64,000 nt of DNA from Albirhodobacter sp048262715 (GTDB lineage Bacteria; Pseudomonadota; Alphaproteobacteria; Rhodobacterales; Rhodobacteraceae). The position numbers and the translations under genes are program-made. The notes beneath the pieces were generated by a model, which had not been told where the DNA came from, did no database searches, and saw only the letters and a list, made by a program, of their open reading frames with translations. This document shows, in pieces, positions 1 to 8,484 of the stretch. The stretch's first letter is position 1. Every line of letters starts with the position of its first letter. The DNA lies in the NCBI GenBank assembly GCA_048262715.1, contig JBLXEV010000002.1, positions 310,001-374,000 of the forward strand, given 5' to 3'.

Positions 1-134
1 GCCAAGGCGCCTTGCCCATCTGAGGCATAGCCGACCTGACGCACTCCCATCGCATCAAGCGCCTGAATGATCAGCCCCCTGCTTGTCGACATATCATCGA
101 CAACCATGACGCGCAGTTGGTCTCTTAATGCCAT
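1..134 (-). CDS. CheY-like response regulator, partial (N-terminus only)
   Basis: Only the first 44 codons lie in the window; the gene runs off the left edge. The translation begins MALRDQLRVMVVDDMSTSRG and carries the acidic pair D13-D14 of a receiver domain, so it is the start of a single-domain or N-terminal receiver. Its ATG at 134 overlaps the 3' end of cheR by 10 bp, which places it as the next gene of the chemotaxis operon and suggests translational coupling. It is probably a second CheY that takes phosphate from CheA. A receiver-output fusion cannot be excluded because the rest is missing. Confidence 0.8.
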   Translation of the reverse strand, partial: MALRDQLRVMVVDDMSTSRGLIIQALDAMGVRQVGYASDGQGAL

Positions 135-1003
135 GCGCTTTCTCCTTTTGTGGCGGCCTCATCAGGCAGGCGGTAGGTGGTAATCCCCGCAGTGGTCAAA
201 CGGCGGCCCCGCTCCAGCGGGATTCGTTCGGAATGGCCAACATGGATCCATCCACGGGGCGCGAGCGCCGCCTCAAACCGCTGCCAGAGCATTTCCTCTG
301 CCTGTGGATCGAAGTAAATCACCACATTTCGGCAAAAAATCACATCGAAACGGCCCTTCATTGGCCAAGGGTGATGCAGGTTCAATTCGCGGAAGGTGAC
401 GAGGTTGCGCAGGCGCTCAATGATTTGGAAATCGCCCTCCTTGGCAGAAAAATAGGCCTTTCGCAGCGCTTCGGGCACCGCCTCTACGGTGGCCGCATCG
501 TAAATCCCTGCCGCTCCGCGCGTGACCATCACCGGATCAATATCGGTCGCAAGGATCCGAATATCGAGCTTGTCGAGATCGGGGGCGGCCTCGGCGAGTG
601 TCATCGCGATCGAATAGGCCTCTTGGCCGTTGGACGATCCCGCTGACCAGATCCGCACCCGGCCGCCGGCGCGCGCCCGCGCCAACAGCTCCGGCAAAGC
701 TTCGTTTCGCAATGTCTCGAAATGGTGGTTCTCGCGGAAGAAATGCGTCACATTCGTCGTCAAAGCGGAGATCATCTGACGGCGCTCATCTGCGCCCGCC
801 TCCGATTGCACGAGGTCGATATAGGGCTGATACTGCGACAATCCGAGGGCCCGCAACCGTTTGGCCAAGCGGGATTGAACCATCGACCCTTTGCCCGCAG
901 CGATCACGATCCCTGACTCGTGGTGAAGGATCTGCGCGATCACCTTCAGCTCGGCCTCGGTCGGCGGCTGCGCCGAAGACATATAGGAGGATTGCTGCGT
1001 CAT
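125..1003 (-). CDS. cheR: CheR chemotaxis protein-glutamate methyltransferase
   Basis: 292 aa, the usual CheR length. It methylates glutamates on chemoreceptors using S-adenosylmethionine, setting adaptation against CheB. The N-terminal helical domain carries TNVTHFFRE (about 83-91). The SAM site is WSAGSSNGQEAYS (about 119-131), followed by ATDID (152-156) and the family signature FCRNVVIYFD (about 225-234). The SAM loop differs from the common GCSTGEEPYS form (GSSNGQEAYS here), but the fold elements are complete. The start overlaps the cheW stop by 4 bp and the end overlaps the next cheY start, so it is tightly coupled inside the operon. Confidence 0.95.
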   Translation of the reverse strand: MTQQSSYMSSAQPPTEAELKVIAQILHHESGIVIAAGKGSMVQSRLAKRLRALGLSQYQPYIDLVQSEAGADERRQMISALTTNVTHFFRENHHFETLRNEALPELLARARAGGRVRIWSAGSSNGQEAYSIAMTLAEAAPDLDKLDIRILATDIDPVMVTRGAAGIYDAATVEAVPEALRKAYFSAKEGDFQIIERLRNLVTFRELNLHHPWPMKGRFDVIFCRNVVIYFDPQAEEMLWQRFEAALAPRGWIHVGHSERIPLERGRRLTTAGITTYRLPDEAATKGESAWH

Positions 1004-1461
1004 GCTGCCTCTGCCTTATTTTCAGGGAGCACGGCCGTGAGATCCAGCACACGGATCATCCGGCCATCCACGATGGTCAGAGCGCGGATGAAACTATGCG
1101 CGGTATCTGCGGCCAGTTCGGGCGGCGTTTGCAACTCTGCTTGGGGCAGGGCGAGGATATCGGATACCGCATCGACCAGCAGGCCCGCCGTCTGGCTCCC
1201 GACCTGGACAACGATAATCACATTGCGTGCATCACCCTCAACCGGCGCCATTCCGAGCCGTGTCGAAAGATCCACCACCGGCAGCACCGTGCCGCGCAGG
1301 TTGATCACGCCGCGCACATAGGCGGGCGCATGGGGAAGAGGGGTGGCGCGGGTCCAGCCGCGGATCTCGCGCACGGACATGATATCCACGCTATATTCCT
1401 GTTCGGCGAGGCGGAAGGAGAGCAGCTCGATTTCGGCATTCGATTGAGTTTGGTTTTCCAT
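1000..1461 (-). CDS. cheW: CheW chemotaxis coupling protein
   Basis: 153 aa, one CheW-like SH3-type domain across the whole chain. It couples chemoreceptors to the kinase CheA at the membrane signalling array. Typical elements are FRLAEQEYSVDIMSVREIR near the N-terminus, followed by VRGVINLRGTVLPVVDL. No catalytic residues are expected. It lies 5 bp downstream of cheA and overlaps cheR by 4 bp, a standard operon position. Confidence 0.95.
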   Translation of the reverse strand: MENQTQSNAEIELLSFRLAEQEYSVDIMSVREIRGWTRATPLPHAPAYVRGVINLRGTVLPVVDLSTRLGMAPVEGDARNVIIVVQVGSQTAGLLVDAVSDILALPQAELQTPPELAADTAHSFIRALTIVDGRMIRVLDLTAVLPENKAEAA

Positions 1462-1466
1462 GGCGA

Positions 1467-3779
1467 TTATCCTGCGAGGGGAAGGGAGGCGTTACGGGTG
1501 CGACCCGTCGCGTTTGTGACAAGATCGGCGGGATCGAGGATCAAAGCGATTTGCCCATCCCCGAGAATCGTGGCTGCGGCGACGCCTGGAATATTGCCAT
1601 AGCTTTGCTGGAGGCCTTTGATCACCACTTGGCGCTGTTCCATGATCAAATCGACGACCAATGCGCTGCGCGATCCATCCTCCTGCGTTGTCAGCAAGAC
1701 AACGCCGCCGTCATAGCTATCCTGAATCGTGCGGTAGCCCAGTTCGGCGCCCAGATCATAGAGCGGCACAAACTCGCCGCGCACATGGATCACATTGGTA
1801 TGCGGCCCGAGAGAGCGGATATCCTCGGTCGCCAGCGTCGCGGTCTCAAGGATCGAATTGAGCGGCACGACCAAGGTTTCTCCGGCCACACTCACGACCA
1901 TTCCATCGAGCACCGCGAGGGTCAGCGGCAAGGAGATCGAGAATTTCGTCCCCTTGCCCTTCTCGGAGGAAATCGTGATCCGGCCGCCGAGACCCTGAAT
2001 GGCCTGTTTCACCACATCCATGCCGACACCGCGCCCCGAGAGGGCGGATATCGTCGAGGCGGTCGAGAACCCGGGCAGGAAGAGAAGATTGTCGATTTCG
2101 CTATCGGAGAGCTGCGCATCTGCAGGGATCAGCCCCTTATTGGCCGCGATCTCGCGCACGCGGGGGCGGTTGATCCCCGCGCCGTCGTCGGAGATCTCGA
2201 TCACGACGCGGCCCGATCTATGCTGCGCGGAAAGGGTGATGACGCCCTCAGGCGGTTTGCCGGCCGCCAAACGTTGTTCGCGCGATTCCAGCCCGTGATC
2301 CACCGCGTTGCGGATCATATGGGTCAGCGGATCGGCGAGGCGCTCGATCACGGTTTTGTCGATCTCGGTGGCTTCGCCCTCGGATTTCAGGCGCACGTCC
2401 TTTTCCACCGCAGAGGAGGCTTCACGCACAATCCGCGCCATCCGCTGGAACAGCGGCTTGACGGGCTGCGCACGGATCATCATCACGCTGTCTTGGATAT
2501 CGCGCGTCAGCATCATGAAGGCTTCAAGCCCCGTCATCACATTGGAACTGGGCGGCAGGCCGGATTCCGCAACACTTTGGGCCAGCATCGCCTGATTGAT
2601 CACCAACTCGCCGACCAGATTCACCAAACGGTCAATCCGCTCGATATCGACACGCACGGTCTCCGAGGTCACGGGCTTCGCGGCGGTTGGCTGCGCCGCT
2701 TGCGCGGATGCGGGTGTCGCGGATGCCGCTGTCGATTGCTCTGTGGTCTGCGCGGCGGCGTCCTCATCGGCCTGTGACGCGTCGGAAACGGATGCCTTGA
2801 GATCCGCTTCGGGCGATGCGTCATCCGCTGATGCAGGGTGGAACTCGGTCGTCTCCCGCGTATCACCCTCAGATTGGCTGTCATAGGTCTCGGGCGCGGC
2901 GGTTTGTCTTGTGAGTGTCAAGGTGCAGACATCCTCAATGAAATCGAAGACCTCGCGGATATCCTCTTCGCGCACGGAGCCGGGCAGGATGATCCCCCAA
3001 GACAAGAGCGCCGCCTCAGGATTCAGTGCCTCCAAGGGCGGAATCTTGGAGCTATCGCACTGGATCTCCGCCGTGCCCAATTGGCTGAGCGCGCGCAGGA
3101 TATGCAGCGGCTCGTTGCCAGAGGTATAGAGCCCCGCGGCAGGGCTGAAGGTGATGTGCCACGGGGTGGCAGCGGCCCCAGCCTCCGGCGGCAGGTCTCC
3201 GCCCTCGATATCGGGATCCGCCAGAGAGGCCTGCGGGAGATCCAGCGCGGGCAGGCCCAGTGGCGGCACCTCACCGTTGGGCAGATCAAGGTCGGGCAGC
3301 GCGAAGGACTCGCCATCGTCCAGATCCAGCCCCAAAGTCATCGGGACAAAATCCGCAACCTCTTCCTCCTCCACCGCCGCGAGACCCGCGCCGCCGTTGA
3401 GGCATTGCTCCATCTCCAGCAGCACTTCCTCTGCGCCCTCTGGCAGGGGCGAGCCATCACGGGCCGCACGGACATGGTCTTGCAACAGATCGGCCGCTTG
3501 GAAGAATTGCTTCATCCGTTCGGGCGTGATCTCCAGCCGCCCAGCGCGCAACTCGTCCAGCACTGTTTCATAGCGATGTGCGAAGGCCACCAGATCGTTG
3601 AGGCCAAAGGCGCCAGCTCCGCCCTTGATCGAATGAACCGCGCGAAAGACGACATTGATCGTCTCGTTATCATGTTCCCCATTGCCCATTGTGGCGAGCG
3701 CATCTTGCAAACTCTCCAGCAGCTCCTCGCATTCAACGAAGAACGAGGCGCGGATTTCGGCCATCGGATCCAGTGCCAT
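1467..3779 (-). CDS. cheA: CheA chemotaxis histidine kinase
   Basis: 770 aa. Domains in order: HPt (H-box around AVHSIKGGAGAFG, phospho-His H49); a long acidic Ala/Pro/Thr-rich linker to about 370, probably with a CheY-binding P2 region; a dimerisation helix pair (VDIERIDRLVNLVGELV); an HATPase with N-box HMIRNAVDHGLE, DDGAGI and GRGVGMDVV; and a C-terminal CheW-like domain. It autophosphorylates and feeds the CheY upstream and the one downstream of cheR. It is 12 bp after cheY and 5 bp before cheW. All motifs needed for kinase activity are visible, so it should be active. Confidence 0.96.
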   Translation of the reverse strand: MALDPMAEIRASFFVECEELLESLQDALATMGNGEHDNETINVVFRAVHSIKGGAGAFGLNDLVAFAHRYETVLDELRAGRLEITPERMKQFFQAADLLQDHVRAARDGSPLPEGAEEVLLEMEQCLNGGAGLAAVEEEEVADFVPMTLGLDLDDGESFALPDLDLPNGEVPPLGLPALDLPQASLADPDIEGGDLPPEAGAAATPWHITFSPAAGLYTSGNEPLHILRALSQLGTAEIQCDSSKIPPLEALNPEAALLSWGIILPGSVREEDIREVFDFIEDVCTLTLTRQTAAPETYDSQSEGDTRETTEFHPASADDASPEADLKASVSDASQADEDAAAQTTEQSTAASATPASAQAAQPTAAKPVTSETVRVDIERIDRLVNLVGELVINQAMLAQSVAESGLPPSSNVMTGLEAFMMLTRDIQDSVMMIRAQPVKPLFQRMARIVREASSAVEKDVRLKSEGEATEIDKTVIERLADPLTHMIRNAVDHGLESREQRLAAGKPPEGVITLSAQHRSGRVVIEISDDGAGINRPRVREIAANKGLIPADAQLSDSEIDNLLFLPGFSTASTISALSGRGVGMDVVKQAIQGLGGRITISSEKGKGTKFSISLPLTLAVLDGMVVSVAGETLVVPLNSILETATLATEDIRSLGPHTNVIHVRGEFVPLYDLGAELGYRTIQDSYDGGVVLLTTQEDGSRSALVVDLIMEQRQVVIKGLQQSYGNIPGVAAATILGDGQIALILDPADLVTNATGRTRNASLPLAG

Positions 3780-3791
3780 CAGCTGTACTCC

Positions 3792-4157
3792 TTAACCCGC
3801 AACCATATGCAGCGCTTTGACGAGCTTGACCGGATCGAACGGTTTGACGATCCAGCCCGTCGCCCCTGCGGCACGGGCGCGCGCCTTGAGTTCGGGCGCG
3901 GATTCGGTGGTGAGAACAAGGATCGGCGTCGCCCGATGCTTGTCGATCCCGCGCACAGCCTCCATAAAGCCGAACCCATCGAGGCGCGGCATATTGATGT
4001 CAGAGATAATCGCATCGGGGGCGATCCCCTCGAGCACTTCGAGCCCGTGCATCCCGTCTTCGGCCAGATGCAGCGTGATTCCCGCCTCGGTGAGAGTCAG
4101 TTTCAGCATATCGCGAATGGTTCGGCTATCGTCTACAGCCAGCACTGTCAGGCTCAT
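3792..4157 (-). CDS. cheY: CheY chemotaxis response regulator
   Basis: 121 aa, single receiver domain. Acidic pocket D9-D10, phospho-acceptor D53 in SDINMPRLDG, conserved Thr at about 83-84 and Lys at about 105 in VKPFDP are all present, so it should be phosphorylated by CheA and act on the flagellar switch or as a phosphate sink. Its ATG overlaps the stop of the STAS gene by 4 bp (ATGA) and it sits 12 bp before cheA. Confidence 0.95.
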   Translation of the reverse strand: MSLTVLAVDDSRTIRDMLKLTLTEAGITLHLAEDGMHGLEVLEGIAPDAIISDINMPRLDGFGFMEAVRGIDKHRATPILVLTTESAPELKARARAAGATGWIVKPFDPVKLVKALHMVAG

Positions 4158-4429
4158 GCCCCGACCTCCGTTTGCAACGCGCCGACCGTCAGGCCGAATT
4201 GCGCGAGGGTTTCGTCAAAAGCCTCAGAGCGAGGCGAAATGGTGAAAGACTGGCCCGCAGCGCGCCAGGAGCGGGCGCTGGCGAGCAGGATCTGAACGCC
4301 GAGCGCGCCCAGATGCGCCACTTGGGAGGCATCGAGCACCATCGTCCCCCCCGACGCCGCTTGGATATCGCGTGACACGGTGGCGGCATTCGACAAGTCG
4401 ATCCGCGGTGGGAGCGTAAGCGCAATCAT
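4154..4429 (-). CDS. STAS-domain protein, first gene of the che operon
   Basis: 91 aa when started at the ATG at 4429, which has a GGAG ribosome site 9 nt upstream; a TTG at 4447 would add six residues. The sequence has the STAS pattern (PPRIDLSNAATV, then VLDASQVAHLGALGVQILLA). Classical anti-sigma factor antagonists carry a phosphorylated Ser in the loop after the DxS-type strand; here the aligned positions read LGALG with no Ser, so control by serine phosphorylation is unlikely. The 4-bp overlap with cheY ties it to chemotaxis. The exact role is not known. Confidence 0.85.
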   Translation of the reverse strand: MIALTLPPRIDLSNAATVSRDIQAASGGTMVLDASQVAHLGALGVQILLASARSWRAAGQSFTISPRSEAFDETLAQFGLTVGALQTEVGA

Positions 4430-4621
4430 CGGCGCGGCTCCGAACAAGGGTGGTGGAATATTTTGCAGTGAGTCAGGCGCACCTTCTTCCCCTTTCAGTC
4501 AAGGATGACCGAGGGATATCGGGAAGCGGTTAAGATAGGCTTGACGCGCGCAAGATTGTGCAGCGCTTTTGGCCGCGCTTAGAGCCCGCCCAAAAACCTA
4601 ATCCTGTGCCTGAGGCAGGGG

Positions 4622-5581
4622 TCAGATCGTGCGCAGCGCCCGCAGATAGGCCGCACAGCCCGTGAGCGCGGCAAAGTCATCCTCAATCACGCAGATCGGG
4701 AACGCGCCCAGAAACTCAGAAAAACGGCCTTTATCGCGGAATGCGTCGATAAACCCGAGCGAGACGAGATGCGGTGCCAAGGCCCGCGCCACCGATCCGC
4801 ACAGATGGATGCCGCCGAAGGGAAGATGCACGAGCGCCTGATCGCCGATCACCGCGCCCAGAATTTTCGTGACAAGTCGCGCGGTTTCCGTGGCATGCGA
4901 ATCCCCCGCGTTGAGGGCCTCCATGATGTCTTCGCCCTTGAGCCGTGTCGGCCCGTGCAGATGGTTATGCACATTCACAAGGCCGCGCCCCGAGAGCACA
5001 TCCTCGACCGAGGCAAACCCGTCCGGCCCCGCCAGCGCCTGCGCGAGCCGCAGTGTCGCCTCATCCCGCACCGGCAAGGTCACATGGCCGCTCTCGGAGG
5101 GGGCGACATAGCGCAACGCGCTGGTGTCATGCACCGGCGCGCAGTTGAACCCCGTGCCGATGCCAATCACCAAACGGGTGGCATCTTGCGGGGCGGGCTT
5201 GCCCTCGATCAGCGGCCGCAGCGCGTTTTTCGCCAGATGGCCCAGCGCTTGCCCCTGTGCTTGCAAATCGTTGAGCACCACCGCCCGCGCAGCCCCGCTG
5301 GCCTTGGCGAGGACCTCTGGCCGGATCTCCCAATCAAGATTGGTCATCCGCGCAACCCCATTGGAGATCGGCCCCGCAATCGCAACGCAGGTATCATCGC
5401 AGGCCGCAATCCCTTCCTCGGCGAGATATTGGGTGACGATTGCCTCAAACCCGCTATGGCCACGATTGGCGTAGCGACGGATCGTTTTATGATCGAGCAC
5501 CCCGTCGCGGGCAATCGCCATGCGGCTATTGGTGCCGCCAACATCGGCGAGAAGCGAGATCGAGGTCTGGGTCACGGTCAT
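4622..5581 (-). CDS. glk: Glucokinase
   Basis: 319 aa from the ATG at 5581; the longer upstream reading would run into bglA. It phosphorylates glucose with ATP to glucose-6-phosphate in the cytoplasm. The N-terminal phosphate-binding loop LLADVGGTNSRMAIA and an internal GIGTGFN motif fit the bacterial Glk (ROK-independent) family. It starts 8 bp after the bglA stop, so it is the last gene of an aglR-bglA-glk transcript. Here it would trap glucose released by BglA and AglA. Confidence 0.94.
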   Translation of the reverse strand: MTVTQTSISLLADVGGTNSRMAIARDGVLDHKTIRRYANRGHSGFEAIVTQYLAEEGIAACDDTCVAIAGPISNGVARMTNLDWEIRPEVLAKASGAARAVVLNDLQAQGQALGHLAKNALRPLIEGKPAPQDATRLVIGIGTGFNCAPVHDTSALRYVAPSESGHVTLPVRDEATLRLAQALAGPDGFASVEDVLSGRGLVNVHNHLHGPTRLKGEDIMEALNAGDSHATETARLVTKILGAVIGDQALVHLPFGGIHLCGSVARALAPHLVSLGFIDAFRDKGRFSEFLGAFPICVIEDDFAALTGCAAYLRALRTI

Positions 5582-5589
5582 ATCTGGTC

Positions 5590-6999
5590 TCAACTGCCGA
5601 GTGCCTCGGCGAAGGCGTGCCACGACGCCTTTGGCGTGCGCACCTGTGTTTCAAAGTCGACATGGACAAGGCCGAAGCGCTTCTCATATCCGAGAGCCCA
5701 TTCGTAATTGTCCAACAGCGACCACGCAATATAGCCTTTGAGCGGAACCCCCGCCGCGATGGCCTCACGGCAGGCGTCCATATGCTGTGCGAAATAGTCG
5801 ATCCGTTGGCCGTCCGCTACAGAATTCTGCCCCTTGGCACCGCCGGTGATCCGGTCATCGCTGGCCATGCCGTTTTCGGTCACATAGAGGGGCAGCTTAT
5901 CGGTATACTCCGCCTTGGTGCGGATCAGAAACTCGCGCAGCCCCTCGGGGTAGATCTCCCAGCCCATGGCCGTCAGCGGGCCTTTGGGCGGCATCTCTTT
6001 GTAATGCGGCCAGAGCGGATCGCCCGCCACAAACGCGCCTTTTCCCGTGGCGATAGCGGGCTGGGTGGCGGGCGCGAGGCGCTTGCAGGTGTAGTAATTG
6101 AGGCCCAGCCAATCAATCGGCGCTTGGATGACATCAAAATCATCCTCCCAGCCTTTAGGCATGTGATCTTGGAAGCCTTGCATCACCAGATCGGGGTATT
6201 CGCCTTTGAACAGGCCCGAGAGGAAGAAGCGGTTGTAGATCGCATCATAGACATCGGCGGCCTTTTGCGCGGCGGCGCTGTCATCGGCGGGCAGGGCATA
6301 TTCAAAGTTGCACACCGCGCCGAGGTTCTGCATCCCGCTGGCGCGCATCGCCTGAACGGCCGTGCCATGCGCGAGCAGAATATGGTGCATCGCGGGGGCG
6401 GTGGCGCGGAGATCGCGCAGGCCGGGCGCGTGATGACCATCAAAATGCGACAGCCAGCCGACGCACCACGGCTCGTTGATCGGCGCGGCGGACCAGATCC
6501 GATCCCCGAAATGCGCGGCGATCAGTTCCGCATAATCGCCAAATCGCCCCGCGATATCGCGGTTGCGCCAGCCGCCTTGATCCGCGAGCGCTTGGGGCAA
6601 TTCCCAATGATACAGCGTCAGCGCGGGTTTCAGCCCGCGCTCCAACATCCCGTCAATCAGCCGGTCATAAAACGCGATGCCCTCTTTGTTCACCGCGCTA
6701 TTGGCCACGCCGCGTCGCCCCTCGGGCATGATCCGCGCCCAGCTTGTCGAGAACCGGTAGAGATCGAACCCGGCCTCGGCCAGCAGATCGAGATCCTCCG
6801 GCCAGCGGTGATAATGATCGCAGGCAATCGCACCATCCTCGCCGCGCACCACGCGGCCTTCCTCAGCGGCGAATGTATCCCAATGCGTCCGTCCCGCGCC
6901 GCCGTATTTATGCCCCTCGATCTGATAGGCCGAGGTGGCCGCACCAAAGAGGAAATCTTGCGGAAACGCGCTGCGACGGGGAAGGGGGGAATTGGGCAT
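5590..6999 (-). CDS. bglA: Beta-glucosidase, glycoside hydrolase family 1
   Basis: 469 aa, full length for GH1. It hydrolyses terminal beta-D-glucosides. The acid/base Glu is E176 in INEPWC and the nucleophile Glu is E375 in YVTENGM, both with classic surroundings. The N-terminal FPQDFLFGAATSAYQIEG is the family signature. No signal peptide is seen, so it acts on imported sugar in the cytoplasm. It lies between aglR (54 bp upstream) and glk (8 bp downstream). Confidence 0.96.
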   Translation of the reverse strand: MPNSPLPRRSAFPQDFLFGAATSAYQIEGHKYGGAGRTHWDTFAAEEGRVVRGEDGAIACDHYHRWPEDLDLLAEAGFDLYRFSTSWARIMPEGRRGVANSAVNKEGIAFYDRLIDGMLERGLKPALTLYHWELPQALADQGGWRNRDIAGRFGDYAELIAAHFGDRIWSAAPINEPWCVGWLSHFDGHHAPGLRDLRATAPAMHHILLAHGTAVQAMRASGMQNLGAVCNFEYALPADDSAAAQKAADVYDAIYNRFFLSGLFKGEYPDLVMQGFQDHMPKGWEDDFDVIQAPIDWLGLNYYTCKRLAPATQPAIATGKGAFVAGDPLWPHYKEMPPKGPLTAMGWEIYPEGLREFLIRTKAEYTDKLPLYVTENGMASDDRITGGAKGQNSVADGQRIDYFAQHMDACREAIAAGVPLKGYIAWSLLDNYEWALGYEKRFGLVHVDFETQVRTPKASWHAFAEALGS

Positions 7000-7053
7000 G
7001 TTTTCAGCTTTCTGCTGGAAAGACTTAATGTATCGGATGAAGCATTCTGGCGC

Positions 7054-8097
7054 TTATACGCGGCGGGGCTGCGGCGCTGGCCCGGTGGAGCGACCCAGCA
7101 CGAGACTGGCCTCCATCAGCTCTTGCACGGGGGCGGCATCGGGATCGGCGGCATTGATCTGTGCCAACAAGATCGCCGCCGCGCGCCGCCCCGCTTCGCG
7201 CACCGAGGAGCGCGTCGCGGTGAAGATCGGCTCCTCCTCGCCATTGCGCAGATAGCTCAGCTCGTCATCATGGGTGACGATGGAGATATCGCGGCCCATC
7301 CGCAGCCCTGCCTCCTCGACCGCGCGGCGCACCCCCATTGCGGAGAGCAAGGAGGAGGTCACGAAGGCGGTCGGCGGATCGGGCTGCGCCAGCATCAACC
7401 GCGCGTTCTGCGCGCCTTGCGCCTCGGTCATCTCGCCTTGGGTCAGATGGCGTGGATCAATGCACAGCCCGCGCACATCATGCGCTTTCTCGAATCCCGC
7501 ACGGCGGCGGGCGGCGAAATCCATGCTCTCCAACCCGTTGATCAGCGCAATCCGCTCATGCCCGAGATCCATCAGGAAGGCGGTCGCGCGCTCAAAGGCG
7601 CGGGTGTTGTTCACATCCAGCCAGCTATAGCTCTGCGCGATGCCCGTGGATCGCCCGTGCACCACAAACGGCAGGCCCAGCTCGTGCAGCAACCCGATGC
7701 GGGGGTCGGCCAAACGTGGGCCATGCACGATAATCCCATCGACATTGCCCTTTGATCGGATCTCGCGATAGGCGCGTACTTCGTCGCTATCGGGTACGAT
7801 GGTCAGCACCATGTCGTAGCCATTGGTGGAATAAATCTCGCCCGCCCCCGCGATGAAATCGGCGAAGACCGGATTGACGATCTCATGCTGGGTCGAGATC
7901 GGGATCACATGTCCAATCGCCATCGCCCGCCCCGTTGCAAGGCGTTTTGCTTGGGTATTGGGCCGATAGTTCTGCGCCTTCGCCGCCTCCGCCACGCGCA
8001 AGCGGGTTGCCTCGGATACCTCTGGATAGCCGTTGAGCGCGCGGCTCACGGTGGTGGGCGACAGGCCCAGCAAAGCGGAGAGATCTTTCAAATTCAT
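7054..8097 (-). CDS. aglR: LacI-family transcriptional regulator AglR
   Basis: 347 aa. N-terminal LacI helix-turn-helix (LSALLGLSPTTVSRALNG, about 5-22) followed by the hinge and a periplasmic-binding-like sugar domain. Divergent from aglE and cotranscribed with bglA and glk, it is the expected repressor of the alpha-glucoside genes. Two palindromes of LacI type lie in the shared promoter gap (8191-8204 and 8389-8402), one near each transcript, which fits control of both arms and autoregulation. The sugar that acts as inducer is not visible from sequence. Confidence 0.92.
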   Translation of the reverse strand: MNLKDLSALLGLSPTTVSRALNGYPEVSEATRLRVAEAAKAQNYRPNTQAKRLATGRAMAIGHVIPISTQHEIVNPVFADFIAGAGEIYSTNGYDMVLTIVPDSDEVRAYREIRSKGNVDGIIVHGPRLADPRIGLLHELGLPFVVHGRSTGIAQSYSWLDVNNTRAFERATAFLMDLGHERIALINGLESMDFAARRRAGFEKAHDVRGLCIDPRHLTQGEMTEAQGAQNARLMLAQPDPPTAFVTSSLLSAMGVRRAVEEAGLRMGRDISIVTHDDELSYLRNGEEEPIFTATRSSVREAGRRAAAILLAQINAADPDAAPVQELMEASLVLGRSTGPAPQPRRV

Positions 8098-8190
8098 CAG
8101 CGGCGGCTTTCAAAGCGGGTTTGCGGCGGGAGGGCAGGCTGACGCATCCTCTCGCTTTTCAGGGAAGGGAAATTGCGTCGACCGCCCTCC

Positions 8191-8204
8191 TCAAAGCGGT
8201 TTGA
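8191..8204. promoter_or_regulatory. Probable AglR operator (aglR-proximal)
   Basis: TCAAAGCGGTTTGA is a near palindrome (mismatch only at the central pair of positions) 94 bp before the aglR start. It shares CAAAG-CG-TTTG spacing with the perfect site at 8389-8402, as expected for two sites of one LacI-type dimer. Assignment to AglR is inference from position. Confidence 0.6.
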
Positions 8205-8351
8205 GATTATCAGTCTTACGAGTGCAGCGACTAATATGTCAATCACGGTCGTCAAATTAGAGACGCAATAAAACCTAGGCTGCGTGCAGTTTTTGGAGCG
8301 ACATTGCACGCATAGCGTGTAGTCTGAGGGCATTGAGGCTGAAGGAGATCG

Positions 8352-8357
8352 TTGACA
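8352..8357 (+). promoter_or_regulatory. Candidate -35 box for aglE
   Basis: TTGACA sits 128 bp upstream of the aglE ATG. No clear -10 box follows at 16-18 nt (the region reads GATGGA), so the promoter is only partly supported. The palindrome at 8389-8402 would lie just downstream of the start point, a normal repressor position. Confidence 0.35.
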
Positions 8358-8388
8358 AATAGGGCTTCATCAACGATGGATGAGGTAT

Positions 8389-8402
8389 CCAAAGCGCTTT
8401 GG
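8389..8402. promoter_or_regulatory. Probable AglR operator (aglE-proximal)
   Basis: CCAAAGCGCTTTGG is a perfect 14-bp palindrome centred on CG, the hallmark of LacI/GalR-family operators. It lies 82 bp before the aglE start and downstream of the TTGACA at 8352. Together with 8191-8204 it frames the divergent promoter gap. Confidence 0.7.
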
Positions 8403-8484
8403 TTGGTGAGTCGTCACCATTAGAACCAAGGGTATGGCGATAAAAAGAACGGCGCGGGAGGCGTCGAAGTCTCGGGAGGACTGA

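Noticed and set aside
2838..4295. 485-codon plus-strand frame opposite cheA and cheY
   Set aside because: It crosses two real genes on the other strand and has no ribosome site or family likeness.
5440..7755. 771-codon open frame on the plus strand opposite bglA and aglR
   Set aside because: It mirrors the codon use of two genes with clear catalytic and DNA-binding motifs on the minus strand; its translation is rich in His, Arg and Gln and resembles no family.
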